A DNA stretch of 64,000 nt, from assembly GCA_963811685.1 (NCBI GenBank), contig CAWESK010000003.1:1-64000 (forward strand). The letters run 5' to 3'. Below the pieces are notes generated by a model, which was given only the letters and a program-made list of their open reading frames with translations, had not been told where the DNA came from and ran no database searches. Made by a program: the position numbers and the translations under genes. Source of the DNA: CAIWHR01 sp963811685. Lineage in GTDB: Bacteria > Pseudomonadota > Gammaproteobacteria > Burkholderiales > Casimicrobiaceae. This document shows, in pieces, positions 37,941 through 46,959 of the stretch. Each line of letters begins with the position of its first letter. Position 1 is the first letter of the stretch.

Positions 37941-40097
37941 CGATCGCACTGTCGCGTCGCGAATTTCTCAAGGTCACATCCGCCGTGGGCGGCGGTCTTG
38001 CGCTCGAATTCCGGTTTCCCGCTTGCGTCGGCGGCCACTGCCGGCGCCGCACCTGTCGAAGTCAACGCGTGGATCGTCATCTACCCGGACGACCGCGTCG
38101 TCATTCGCATCGCCCGCTCGGAGATGGGCCAGGGCACGTATACGGCACTCGCGCAGCTCGTTGCCGAGGAACTCGACTGCGACTGGAAGAACGTGAGCGC
38201 CGAGTTCGCCTCGCCCAACGAGCACATCCGGCGCAACCGCATCTGGGGCTCGATGTCCACCGGCGGCAGCCAGGGCGTGCGCTCGTCGCAGGACTACGTG
38301 CGCCAGGCGGGCGCCGCCGCGCGCCAGATGCTGGTCGCGGCTGCGGCGGCACGGTGGAAAGTGCCCGATGCCGAGTGCGCGGCCTCCAGCGGAATCGTCA
38401 CGCACCGACCGACCGGCCGGAAGCTTCGCTACGGTGAGGTGGCCGCCGCCGCCTCGAAGCTCACGCCGCCGAAGAACGTCGCGCTGCGCGATCCCGACGG
38501 ACTGGAAGATCGCCGGCAAGCCGCTGCACCGTCTCGACATTCCCGACAAGGTGCGGGGCAAGCCGGTGTTCGGCGTGGACGTCACGCTGCCTGGAATGCT
38601 GCACGCGTCGATCGCGCAGTGCCCGGTGTTCGGCGGCAAGGTGATCAGCGTCGACGACCGCGCGGCACTTGAGCATGCGCGGCGTGAAGAAGGTCGTTCG
38701 CGAGGAAGAGTTCGTGGCGGTCGTGGCCGACAACTGGTGGCGCGCCAACGAGGCTGCTGAAGAAGCTGAAGATCGAATGGGATTTGGGCGGCACGGGAGC
38801 ACGCCGACAACGACACCATCGCGGGGATGCTGCGCGAGGGACTCGCCGATCCGAATCTGCCGCAGGCGCGCAAGGTCGGCGACGCGCAGGCCGCACTTGC
38901 CGACCGCGAACAAGGTCGTCGAGGCCGAATACCGCTCGCCGTACCTCAATCACGCGACGATGGAGCCGCAGACCTGCACGGCGTGGCTCAAGCCGGAAGG
39001 CTTCCTGGAAGTGTGGACGTCGACGCAGAACGGGGAAGCGTCGATGGCGGCCGCGGCCGAGACGGCCGGCCTGCCGCTCGAGAAGGTCGAGGTCCACAAG
39101 ATGATGCTGGGCGGCGGTTTCGGCCGCCGTGGCGGCCCGCAGGACTTCGTCCGGCAGGGCGTGGCGATCGCCAAGGCAATGCCCGGCGTGCCGGTGAAGA
39201 TGATGTGGTCGCGCGAGGAGGACATGCAGCACGACTTCTATCGCCCGGCGAGCATCGTGCGGATGAAGGCGGGACTCGACGCACAGGGCAAGGTCGTCGC
39301 CATGCATACGACGATCGCGTGCCCGTCGATTCTCAAGGTGCTGCTGCGCCGCGACACCCACCAAGGATGGCATCGACTTCACCGCGGTGCGCACGTTCAG
39401 CGACATGCCGTACACCATCGCGAACCAGCAGGTGAACTACGCGATGCGCAACGGCCATGTGCCGGTGGGCTTCTGGCGCGCGCCGGGACAGCAGAACTCC
39501 TTCTACCGCGAGTGCTTCGTCGACGAGCTCGCACACGCGGCGGGCAAGGACCCCGTCGAGTTCCGGCTCGCGATGCTGAAGGAAGGCGACAAGAACCGCC
39601 TCGTGCTCGAAGCGGTGGCAAAGGCCGCCGGTTGGGGCTCTCCGCTACCCGCGGGCGTGCATCGCGGTGTCGCCGTCTCCGACGGCTTCGGCAGCTATTC
39701 GGCGATGGTGGCGGAAGTGTCGGTCAGCACGACCGGCGTGCCCAAAGTGCACCGCATCGTCGTCGCCATCGACTCGGGTTACGTGGTCAATCCCGACACC
39801 TGCCGCGCCCAGGCCGAGAGTAACGTCGTCTACGGCCTCGGCAGCATCTTGTACCAGGAGATCAACGTCAAGGACGGGCGCGTCGTCGAATCCAACTTCC
39901 ACGACTTCCCGTTGCCGCGGATCGACGAGATGCCAAAGGTCGAGACGGTGCTCGTGCCGACGGGCGGATTCTGGGGCGGCCAAGGCGAGCCGGCCATCCT
40001 TCCGCTGACACCCGCGGTCTGCAACGCGATCTTCGCCGCGACGGGCAAGCGTGTACGCTCGCTGCCGCTCAAGAACCTGGATCTGCGCGGCGCGTGA
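37937..40097 (+). CDS. iorB: Molybdopterin-binding subunit of aldehyde/isoquinoline oxidoreductase (IorB-like), seven +1 frameshifts
   Basis: The corrected product is about 717 residues. It starts with a twin-arginine signal (SRREFLKVTSAVGGGLALE), so the holoenzyme is likely folded in the cytoplasm and exported. The molybdenum domain shows ARSEMGQGTYTALAQLVAEE, SMSTGGSQGVRSSQDYVR, EAEYRSPYLNHATMEPQTCT, MMLGGGFGRRGGPQDFV and VGFWRAPGQQNSFYRECFVD, ending FWGGQGEPAILPLTPAV with the likely catalytic Glu. Frame breaks lie near 38029, 38498, 38668, 38755, 38790, 38907 and 39358. All are repaired by deleting one base, and 2161 nt fits 3n+1. The natural substrate may be an N-heterocycle or an aldehyde. 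Confidence 0.86.
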
Positions 40098-40128
40098 GCG
40101 GTTCGCCGTCACGACGGAGGAGTGAACC

Positions 40129-40605
40129 ATGACTCTTTGCATCACGTCGACGGCCTTCGCTCACGAAGGCGCGATTCCGTCGATCCATACCTGCGAAGGC
40201 CGGGACGTTTCTCCACCACTTGCGTGGAAAGACATCCCCGCGGGGGCAAGAAGCCTCGCGCTGATCGTCGACGACCCCGATGCTCCGGACCCCGCTGCGC
40301 CGAAGATGACGTGGGTGCATTGGGTGCTCTACAACATTCCGACGACGGCGAGCGGCCTGCCCGAAGCAGTCAATCCGGATGCGCTGCCGCCCGGCACGCA
40401 CGGTGGTCGCAACGATTGGGGCCGCACCGGCTATGGCGGGCCCTGCCCGCCCGTGGGCCGGCATCGCTATTTTCACAAGCTCTATGCGCTCGACATCCTG
40501 CTGCCGGACCTCAAGCGCCCGGAAAAGAAGACGTTGGAGAAGGCGATGCACGGGCACGTCCTCGCGCAGGCGGAGCTGATCGGCACGTACCAGAAGCTCA
40601 GGTAG
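40129..40605 (+). CDS. YbhB/YbcL (PEBP, Raf-kinase-inhibitor-like) family protein
   Basis: A 158-residue phosphatidylethanolamine-binding-protein-fold protein. The family blocks are FAHEGAIPSIHTCEGRDVSP PLAW, ALIVDDPDAPDP (ligand-site DPDAP), WVHWVLYNIP and TGYGGPCPPVGRHRYFHKLY ALD (GxxGPxPPxGxHRY). Bacterial members have no firmly known role. GGAGGAGTGAACC precedes the ATG. The same strand and a gap of 31 bases after iorB suggest co-transcription. Frame intact. Confidence 0.93.
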   Translation: MTLCITSTAFAHEGAIPSIHTCEGRDVSPPLAWKDIPAGARSLALIVDDPDAPDPAAPKMTWVHWVLYNIPTTASGLPEAVNPDALPPGTHGGRNDWGRTGYGGPCPPVGRHRYFHKLYALDILLPDLKRPEKKTLEKAMHGHVLAQAELIGTYQKLR

Positions 40606-40759
40606 GCGAGCGCGATTCGGAGAGACGCCAGGCGGGCAGCGTTGCGCTATGCTCCACGGCGTGAGCGCCGAGGTCATCCCTGATCGGGCTGCCTGGCGCA
40701 GGCCGCTCCCACCCAAGGCGGCAGAAACGACAAGCCCACGAGGCCTGGAGGAACGACGA

Positions 40760-41996
40760 GTGAGCCAGTATCCCCCGCTTAAACTGCACGTCCCCGAGCC
40801 GACCGGACGCCCGGGACGCGAAACCGATTTCTCGTACCTCAACCTGTCGCCCGCCGGCGCGGTGCGGCGGCCGGCCGTCGACACGCGGCCGCTGGAGACC
40901 GTCGATGTCGCCGACGCGCTGGTCCGCGTTCTCGACGACGACGGGCGCGCCGTCGGTCCCTGGGATCCGAAGGCCGACCCGCAGCTGCTGCTCTCCGGGC
41001 TGCGCGCGATGCTGAAGACGCGCTTCTTCGACGCGCGCATGCTGATCGCGCAGCGGCAGAAGAAGATCTCGTTCTACATGCAGAGCCTGGGCGAGGAGGC
41101 GGTCAGCGTCGGACAGGCACTCGCCCTCGAGCCCGGACGACATGTGCTTTCCGACCTATCGCCAGCAGGGCATTCTCATTGCGCGCGGCTACGGCCTCGT
41201 CGACATGATGTGCCAGATCCTCTCGAACGACCACGACCCGGTCAAGGGGCGCCAGATGCCGGTGATGTACTCGTCGCGCAAGTACGGCTTCTTCTCGGTT
41301 TCGGGCAACCTCGGCACGCAATACATTCAGGCAGTGGGCTGGGCGCATGGCGTCGGCGATCAAGGGCGACACGCGCATCGCCTCGGCGTGGATCGGAGAC
41401 GGCTCAACGGCGGAGGCCGACTTCCACAGCGCGCTCACGTTCGCCGCGGTGTACCGCGCGCCGGTCATCCTCAACATCGTCAACAACCAGTGGGCGATTT
41501 CGTCGTTCCAGGGCATCGCGGGCGGCGAGGTCGCGACCTTCGCCGGGCGCGGTGTCGGCAATGGCATCGCTTCGCTGCGCGTCGACGGCAACGACTTCCT
41601 GGCGGTGCTCGCGACCTCGCGCTGGGCCGCGGAGCGCGCGCGTCGCGGGCTCGGGCCGACGCTCATCGAGTGGATCACCTACCGCGGCGGCGCCCATTCC
41701 ACGTCGGACGATCCGTCGAAGTACCGGCCGGCGGACGACTGGAAGCGCTTTCCGCTGGGCGACCCCGTCGCAGCGGCTGAAGAAGCATCTGGTCGCCATC
41801 GGTGCATTGACCGAGGACGACCACGCGCGCATGCAGAAGGAGGTGGAGGAGGAAGTGGTCGCGGCGCAGAAGGAGGCCGAGAGCTACGGCAGCCTCGCGT
41901 CCGGCCACGTGCACGACGCGTCGACGATGTTCGAGGACGTCTACAAGGACATGCCGGAGCATCTGAAGCGGCAGCGCGACGCAGGCGGGAACGTGA
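40760..41996 (+). CDS. bkdA1: Branched-chain 2-oxoacid dehydrogenase E1 alpha subunit, frameshifted
   Basis: GTG at 40760 follows GGAGGAACGACGA. The product is the thiamine-diphosphate E1 alpha subunit that decarboxylates 2-oxo acids from Val, Leu and Ile. Motifs: RFFDARMLIAQRQKKISFYM, MCFPTYRQQGILIARGYGL, KYGFFSVSGNLGTQYIQAVG, then the ThDP motif AWIGDGSTAEADFHSALTFA and NIVNNQWAISS, phosphorylation-loop-like YRGGAHSTSDDPSKYRPADD, and DVYKDMPEHLKRQRD. Breaks near 41132, 41348 and 41772 are single insertions. They sum to three, so the frame reads through into bkdA2. A fourth insertion near 41980 would place the natural TGA at 41994-41996. A true alpha-beta fusion is the less likely alternative. 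Confidence 0.85.
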
Positions 41997-41998
41997 CG

Positions 41999-43015
41999 AT
42001 GGCCTCGATGACGATGATCCAGGCGATCCGCTCGGCGATGGACGTGATGCTCGGGCGCGACGACAACGTCGTGGTGTTCGGCCAGGACGTGGGCTTCTTC
42101 GGCGGCGTGTTCCGCTGCACCGACGGCTTGCAGACGAAGTACGGCACGTCGCGCGTGTTCGACACGCCGATCGCCGAGGGCGGCATCGTCGGCATCGCGG
42201 TCGGCATGGGCGCGTACGGACTGCGCCCGGTCGCGGAGATCCAGTTCGCCGACTACTTCTATCCCGCCTACGACCAGATCGTGTCGGAGGCCGCGCGCAT
42301 GCGCTATCGCTCGGCCGGCGACTTCACCGCGCCGATCACCGTGCGCATGCCGTGCGGCGGCGGCATCTACGGCGGGCAGACGCACAGCCAGAGCCCCGAG
42401 GCGCTGTTGACGCACGTCTGCGGCCTGCGCACGGTGATGCCGTCCAATCCGTACGACGCCAAGGGGCTGCTCATCGCGTCGATCGAATGCGACGACCCGG
42501 TGATCTTTCTCGAGCCCAAGCGCATCTACAACGGCCCGTTCGACGGGCACCACGAGAAACCGGTCGTGCCGTGGACCGGCTTGCCGCAGGCCGAAGTCCC
42601 CGACGGCTACTACACGGTGCCGCTCGAATCGGCGGCGACGTTCCGCCCGGGCACGGCGCTGACCGTGCTCACCTACGGCACGATGGTGTGGGTGCCGGAC
42701 GCGGCGGCGCGCGAGACCGGCATTGACGCGGAGATCATCGATCTGCGCAGCCTCTGGCCGATGGATCTCGACACCGTCGCCAATTCGGTGAAGAAGACCG
42801 GCCGCTGCGTGATCGTCCACGAGGCCACGCGCACGAGCGGCTTCGGCGCGGAGCTCGCGGCGCTGGTGCAGGAGCATTGCTTCTTCCACCTGGAGGCGCC
42901 GATCGAGCGCGTCACCGGATGGGACACGCCGTATCCGCACGCGCAGGAGTGGGCGTATTTTCCCGGGCCTGATCGTGTCGGCGCCGCGTTCCGGCGCGTG
43001 ATGGAGCATAAATGA
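41999..43015 (+). CDS. bkdA2: Branched-chain 2-oxoacid dehydrogenase E1 beta subunit
   Basis: A 338-residue E1 beta subunit, intact. It begins MASMTMIQAIRSAMDVMLGR, then VVVFGQDVGFFGGVFRCTDG, IAEGGIVGIAVGMGAYGLRP VAEIQFADYFYPAYDQIVSE, VRMPCGGGIYGGQTHSQSPE and the C-terminal transketolase-like domain ALTVLTYGTMV and IDLRSLWPMDLDTVANSVKK TGR. It forms the alpha2beta2 E1 with the preceding subunit. AGGCGGG just upstream of ATG 41999 supports an independent start. In the present sequence the frame is continuous with bkdA1. Confidence 0.92.
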   Translation: MASMTMIQAIRSAMDVMLGRDDNVVVFGQDVGFFGGVFRCTDGLQTKYGTSRVFDTPIAEGGIVGIAVGMGAYGLRPVAEIQFADYFYPAYDQIVSEAARMRYRSAGDFTAPITVRMPCGGGIYGGQTHSQSPEALLTHVCGLRTVMPSNPYDAKGLLIASIECDDPVIFLEPKRIYNGPFDGHHEKPVVPWTGLPQAEVPDGYYTVPLESAATFRPGTALTVLTYGTMVWVPDAAARETGIDAEIIDLRSLWPMDLDTVANSVKKTGRCVIVHEATRTSGFGAELAALVQEHCFFHLEAPIERVTGWDTPYPHAQEWAYFPGPDRVGAAFRRVMEHK

Positions 43016-43091
43016 ACCCCCACGCTCACTCAGTTCGCTGCCCCCCGAGGGGGCGCAGCAGTGCCCTTCGGGCGGCCGTGCGGGCACTGCG
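43016..43091. repeat. Burkholderiales-type intergenic hairpin repeat
   Basis: The spacer contains CTGCCCCCCGAGGGGGCGCAG-like complementary arms (CCCCC/GGGGG) followed by GTGCCCTTCGGGCGGCCGTG. I recall near-identical spacers between genes in many Burkholderiales genomes, where they are interspersed repeats of unknown role. It lies inside the bkd operon and may tune transcription between E1 and E2. Confidence 0.5.
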
Positions 43092-44348
43092 ATGAGCATC
43101 CACATCGTGAAGGTGCCGGACATCGGCGAAGGCATCGCCGAGGTCGAGCTCGTCGAGTGGTACGTCAATGCGGGCGACACGATCCGCGCGGACCAGACCG
43201 TCGCCGACCTGATGACGGACAAGGCGACCGTCGAAGTTCCGTCGCCGGTGTCGGGTCGCGTGATCGCGCTGGGCGCCAAGGCCGGCGACAAGCTCGCCGT
43301 CGGCAGCGAATTGATCCGGCTCGAAGTGGATGGCGGGGGCGCCGATGTTGCGAAGACCGCGGCGGCGCCACCCGCGGCCACGGGACCGGTCACGCCGAAG
43401 GCCACCGCGACGGCTCCTGCCGCCGCTGTTGCCAGCACTCCTGCCGCGGCCGCACCGCCATCGACCGCGCAGTCATCAACGATCAAGCCCCTTGCCTCGC
43501 CGTCGGTGCGCCGCCACGCGCGCGAGCTGGAAATCGACCTCGGCCGCGTGCAGGGGAGCGGGCCCGACGGACGGATCGTGCACGAGGATCTCGAACGCTA
43601 CGCGAAGGGCGGCACCGCGAAACCCGAACGCGCGCCGCGCTACGCCGAGCGCAACGACGAGCACGCGGTGGCCGTGATCGGGCTGCGCCGGCAGATCGCG
43701 CTGCGCATGCGCGAAGCGCTGCGCATCCCGCACTTCACCTACGTCGAGGAAGTCGACGTCACCGAGCTCGAGGCGCTGCGCGCGCAGCTCAACGACGAGC
43801 ACGGCAAGGAACGCGGGCGGCTCACGGTGCTGCCGTTCCTGATGCGCGCGATCGTGCTCGCGATGCCCAGGTTCCCGCAGATGAACGCGCGCTTCGACGA
43901 TGAGAAGGGCATCGTGACGCGTTACGGCGCCGTGCATCTCGGCGTGGCCACGCAGACCGAAAGCGGGCTCATGGTCCCGGTGGTGCGCCACGCCGAAGCG
44001 CGCGACGTGTGGTCCTGTGCCGCCGAGGTCGTGCGGCTGGCCGAAGCCGCGCGCACGGGCAAGGCGACGCGCGACGAGCTGTCAGGCTCGACGATCACGA
44101 TCACGAGCCTGGGGCCGCTGGGCGGCATCGTCACCACGCCGGTGATCAACACGCCGGAAGTCGCGATCGTCGGCGTCAACCGCATCGTCGAGCGGCCCGT
44201 CATCCGCGCGGGGGCGATCGTGCCGCGCAAGATGATGAACCTGTCGTCGTCGTTCGATCACCGCGTGATCGACGGCCAGCACGCCGCCGAGTTCGTGCAG
44301 GCGCTGCGGCGCTCCCTCGAGTGCCCCGCGCTGCTGTTCGTGGATTAG
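43092..44348 (+). CDS. bkdB: Branched-chain 2-oxoacid dehydrogenase E2 (dihydrolipoyl acyltransferase)
   Basis: A 418-residue E2, the core of the complex, moving the acyl group from E1 to CoA. One lipoyl domain (residues 1-80) has the lipoylated Lys in LMTDKATVEVPSP at about 44. An Ala/Pro/Thr-rich linker spans about 85-130. The E1/E3-binding domain is ASPSVRRHARELEIDLGRVQ with GPDGRIVHEDLERY. The catalytic domain ends with SSSFDHRVIDGQHAAEFVQAL, containing the active His. Intact frame. The stop TAG lies inside the terminal repeat of the MITE-like element at 44345. No E3 gene follows, so E3 must come from elsewhere. Confidence 0.95.
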   Translation: MSIHIVKVPDIGEGIAEVELVEWYVNAGDTIRADQTVADLMTDKATVEVPSPVSGRVIALGAKAGDKLAVGSELIRLEVDGGGADVAKTAAAPPAATGPVTPKATATAPAAAVASTPAAAAPPSTAQSSTIKPLASPSVRRHARELEIDLGRVQGSGPDGRIVHEDLERYAKGGTAKPERAPRYAERNDEHAVAVIGLRRQIALRMREALRIPHFTYVEEVDVTELEALRAQLNDEHGKERGRLTVLPFLMRAIVLAMPRFPQMNARFDDEKGIVTRYGAVHLGVATQTESGLMVPVVRHAEARDVWSCAAEVVRLAEAARTGKATRDELSGSTITITSLGPLGGIVTTPVINTPEVAIVGVNRIVERPVIRAGAIVPRKMMNLSSSFDHRVIDGQHAAEFVQALRRSLECPALLFVD

Positions 44349-44628
44349 GGCCTGTTCACACTATGGACGCAAACGCGAACGGGCGGCATGGGCGCCAGTC
44401 AAGGCGCCTCATTTGCCAAATGAGGAAGCGAAGACTGGGCGTCTTCGCGAGGAGGGCAACGCAGAGTGGCGTCCCATGATGCCCGTTCCCTTCGGGTGGC
44501 TGCCGAAAACGCCCATCACTGCGTTGCGAAGTCTTGCCGGGTGCTCGACCCGCCTTCGCCTCCGCGCCTTGCGCTGAGCGTTTTCGGCCGTGCAACGCGT
44601 ATGTGCCCATAGTGTGAACAGGCCCTAA
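44345..44628. repeat. MITE-like element with 22-base perfect terminal inverted repeats
   Basis: Two arms, 44345-44366 and 44607-44628, are perfect inverted copies; the outer 20 bases read TTAGGGCCTGTTCACACTAT. They bracket 240 bases without a gene. Inner arms are partly complementary too (GGCAACGCAGAGTGGCGT against ACGCCCATCACTGCGTTGC). The element fills the space between the convergent bkdB and 44630 genes, and its left arm supplies the bkdB stop codon. It encodes no transposase, so it would be a non-autonomous element or a structured RNA/terminator. Confidence 0.8.
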
Positions 44629-44629
44629 C

Positions 44630-45094
44630 CTACTTCTTGAACGAGACGTCCTCGATCAACACCTTGTAGGCGTAGCCCGAGCCCAGGTCCACGTCCGTCT
44701 TGACGGTGCCCTTGGCGATGACGACGTCGCCTACCTTGGGCTCGTCCTTGCTGGTCGCCAGGAGGTCGTTGCTGCCATCCGCCGCCGACCCCGATCCGTC
44801 GCGCAGGTGAACCCAGTTCTTGCCCATGATTCCCGCGTTGACCTTCACGACCTTCGCGCGGATGACGACTTCCTTGCCCTTGAGCGTGACGCGGTCGGCG
44901 TAGACCTGGCCGACCGTTCGCGCATTGGCGCCCTCGGCCTTCGCGACTTTCACGTCCGCCACAGCGGGCACCTTGGCGACGCCGGCGTGAATCGCGTCCG
45001 CGGGCGGCGCGCCCGAAGCCTTGGGCATGTCACCGGCCGCCCACGCGATCGGGACGGCAAGCGTTGCAACGACTGCTATGAACAGGTTTTTCAT
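44630..45094 (-). CDS. Exported OB-fold protein (NrfJ-like)
   Basis: A 154-residue exported protein. ATG at 45094 begins a signal peptide (MKNLFIAVVATLAVPIAWAA), and the mature protein has an Ala-rich linker followed by a small OB-fold: VTLKGKEVVIRAKVVKVNAG, GKNWVHLRDGSGSAADGSND and VGDVVIAKGTVKTDVDLGSG YAYKVLIED. The GKNWVHLRDG...GDV pattern is shared by periplasmic proteins sometimes annotated NrfJ-like or nucleic-acid-binding. No cysteines are present in the mature part. Ligand unknown. Its 3' end touches the MITE-like element. Confidence 0.78.
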   Translation of the reverse strand: MKNLFIAVVATLAVPIAWAAGDMPKASGAPPADAIHAGVAKVPAVADVKVAKAEGANARTVGQVYADRVTLKGKEVVIRAKVVKVNAGIMGKNWVHLRDGSGSAADGSNDLLATSKDEPKVGDVVIAKGTVKTDVDLGSGYAYKVLIEDVSFKK

Positions 45095-45338
45095 GGTCGG
45101 ATCCGTAGGAGCGTTATCGGGGGCGAAAACGATCGCCGGCGCATCTGCGACTATCCCACGGATTCCAGAAATTAATTTGATGCAGATCGAAGAGACGTCG
45201 ATCGCCTCGCCGGCGTGCACCGAAGCGCGTCACGTTCGGCGCACCGTGAATATTCGCGCTTTTGCCCCATGAATGCGCACGTGACCGAGCGCAATGTAGG
45301 CTGCAATCATCGGATCGTACTCGTTTCGGGGAAATCCG

Positions 45339-45707
45339 ATGGCAACCGACGATCTCGAACCCACGGGCATTTTCATCGCCAGGCGCCAGCCGCAAACGGC
45401 GCCCGCAACGGTTAGCGCACCGGCATCCGTCGAGCTCGTCGGGCACGTCAAATTCGTGGAACGCAACGCACCGACGAATGTCGACGGCTTGCGGGCGCTG
45501 CTCAAGCTGCGCGATCTGCCCGGAGTGACGGTCGTCGTCATCGCTACGCAATTGCGATTGCAGGCGCTGCTCGAATCCGCGCTCACGAGCGGCAACCTCA
45601 TCGCCTGCATGGGGACGCGGATCGCCCGTCCGCCTGCCGCATCGGGTCGCACGCGGGCGGCGGATGTCTACGCGATCGACGGCATCATCCTGTATTCATC
45701 TTCATAG
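45339..45707 (+). CDS. Hypothetical protein
   Basis: A 122-residue protein that I do not recognise. GGGGAAATCCG precedes the ATG, and the first half is Pro/Ala-rich (RRQPQTAPATVSAPASVELV). The second half has a regular alternation (VTVVVIATQLRLQALLESAL TSGNLIACMG) that could form a small alpha/beta fold, ending DVYAIDGIILYSSS. It has no signal peptide or membrane helix. The gene is supported by its start region and codon pattern only. Confidence 0.5.
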   Translation: MATDDLEPTGIFIARRQPQTAPATVSAPASVELVGHVKFVERNAPTNVDGLRALLKLRDLPGVTVVVIATQLRLQALLESALTSGNLIACMGTRIARPPAASGRTRAADVYAIDGIILYSSS

Positions 45708-45773
45708 CGAACAATCGGCCCTGATTCTTTCCAGTGAGGCGACACCTGCGCGTCGGGACCGCACAAAAGACAA

Positions 45774-45801
45774 CCCCGCCGTCCCTTTCGGGGCGACGGG
45801 G
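45774..45801 (-). terminator. Hairpin terminator downstream of the BON gene
   Basis: CCCCGCCGTCCC and GGGGCGACGGGG form a 12-pair stem with one mismatch, one wobble and a TTTC loop. On the minus strand it is followed by TTGTCTTTT, as expected of an intrinsic terminator for the gene at 45865-46209. It also separates that gene from the convergent one ending at 45707. Confidence 0.6.
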
Positions 45802-45864
45802 CCTGATGCTTCCGCGCGGACCAGCTGCCGTCCGGCGGTACGCCGATCGCGATGCAGCCGATCG

Positions 45865-46209
45865 TTACTTCTCCGGCATCACGGTGAGCTTGCTGTTGAC
45901 CGAGCGCACGCCTTCGGTTTCACGCGCAACCGCCACCGCGCGGTTGGCTTCTTCCTGGCTGCGGACCGAGCCGCTCAGGTACACGATGCCATCCTTGTCG
46001 GTGTCGACGCGGACGTTCGCCAGGCTGCCGAGATGTTCGCCGGCCAGCTTGGCCTTGACCTTGGTCGTGATCACCGAGTCCTTCACATACGCGTTCGCAT
46101 TCGAGCGGTCCGCGTCGGCGTCAGCGGCATAGGCCGCCATCGGCGCCACTACCGTCCCCACCACGAAACAGGCTGCCGCGACTGTCGCGAATTTACGGAT
46201 CATGTTCAT
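45865..46209 (-). CDS. Periplasmic BON-domain protein
   Basis: A 114-residue exported protein. A signal peptide (IRKFATVAAACFVVGTVVAP MAAYAA) is followed by one BON domain: DSVITTKVKAKLAGEHLGSL, ANVRVDTDKDGIVYLSGSVR SQEEANRAVAVARETEGVRS VNSKLTV. BON proteins, such as OsmY, bind lipids or membranes and are made under osmotic or envelope stress. The Gly in LSGSV and the VRSV segment are the family landmarks. GTGGAGAG precedes the ATG. Confidence 0.92.
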   Translation of the reverse strand: MNMIRKFATVAAACFVVGTVVAPMAAYAADADADRSNANAYVKDSVITTKVKAKLAGEHLGSLANVRVDTDKDGIVYLSGSVRSQEEANRAVAVARETEGVRSVNSKLTVMPEK

Positions 46210-46393
46210 CTCTCCACTTTTCGACGGCGGAAATTCCGCCCGTCCCGAATTGTGCTTGGACGGCCCTGCAACCGATGCCGGTGTCCCAGGGAAACCGGGT
46301 GTAGGAAATCGCCTGATAAATCAGGCCGGAAAGGGTGCGCCCGCGGCCGATCCGCATTATTCTGTGGTCCTTCGTCAATCGAGGACAACGTTC

Positions 46394-46948
46394 ATGGCCC
46401 GACACGTCCTGGCGGTTGCCTTGCTGGCACTCTTCGCCACGACGGCGCACGCGCAGAACAAGTGCGCGGCAACCGGGGTGATGGCGGGCGAAAGCTTTGC
46501 CGCCGACAACTGTGCGGTCGCTTTCTACCCCAAGCAGAATAGCGTGACGCTCTGGTTCAGCGAGACTCCGATCACGCCGCGCGAGCAGGAGGCGTTCCAG
46601 GCGAGCGCGTACGTCGAGTCCACGAAGGCGGGCAAGGATCGCACGATGCTGCTCCTCGAGTTCTGCCCGGGCGGCGGCCAGGTGGCTGCGTCCGCGGACG
46701 CGATCAAGACGATCGATCTCTCGCTGAACCACGGCAAAGCCCCGGTGGTGGATGAGCAGTGGTCGCTCGACGCGCCGGCCGATTTCAAAGTCGAATCCAT
46801 CGCCGGCGACGTGAAGCCCGGCGCTCGCCTGAACGGGCGGATCACTGGCGCGCGCAAGAGCGAAGGCAAGCCGTTCGCGTGGGATCTTGTGTTCGACGTG
46901 GCGTTGCCCGCGAAAGCAGCCGGCGCCGGCGCGAGCTGCGGCAAGTGA
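46394..46948 (+). CDS. Exported protein of unknown function
   Basis: A 184-residue exported protein with signal peptide MARHVLAVALLALFATTAHA. The mature part has three or four cysteines (NKCAATG, ADNCAVAF, LEFCPGGG, GASCGK) likely paired in the periplasm. It shows beta-rich segments (NSVTLWFSETPITPREQEAF) but no catalytic motif that I recognise. GAGGACAACGTTC precedes the ATG. It is followed after 11 bases by another exported protein, so the two form a small operon. Confidence 0.65.
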   Translation: MARHVLAVALLALFATTAHAQNKCAATGVMAGESFAADNCAVAFYPKQNSVTLWFSETPITPREQEAFQASAYVESTKAGKDRTMLLLEFCPGGGQVAASADAIKTIDLSLNHGKAPVVDEQWSLDAPADFKVESIAGDVKPGARLNGRITGARKSEGKPFAWDLVFDVALPAKAAGAGASCGK

Positions 46949-46959
46949 GGAGGAAGCTC

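Noticed and set aside
37937..40097. iorB as a genuine pseudogene
   Set aside because: All seven breaks are +1, no other nonsense change is seen, and every active-site motif is preserved, which favours sequence error.
40649..43015. A true fused E1 alpha-beta protein
   Set aside because: The read-through depends on three +1 insertions inside conserved alpha-subunit motifs, and ATG 41999 has its own ribosome binding site, so two genes are more likely.
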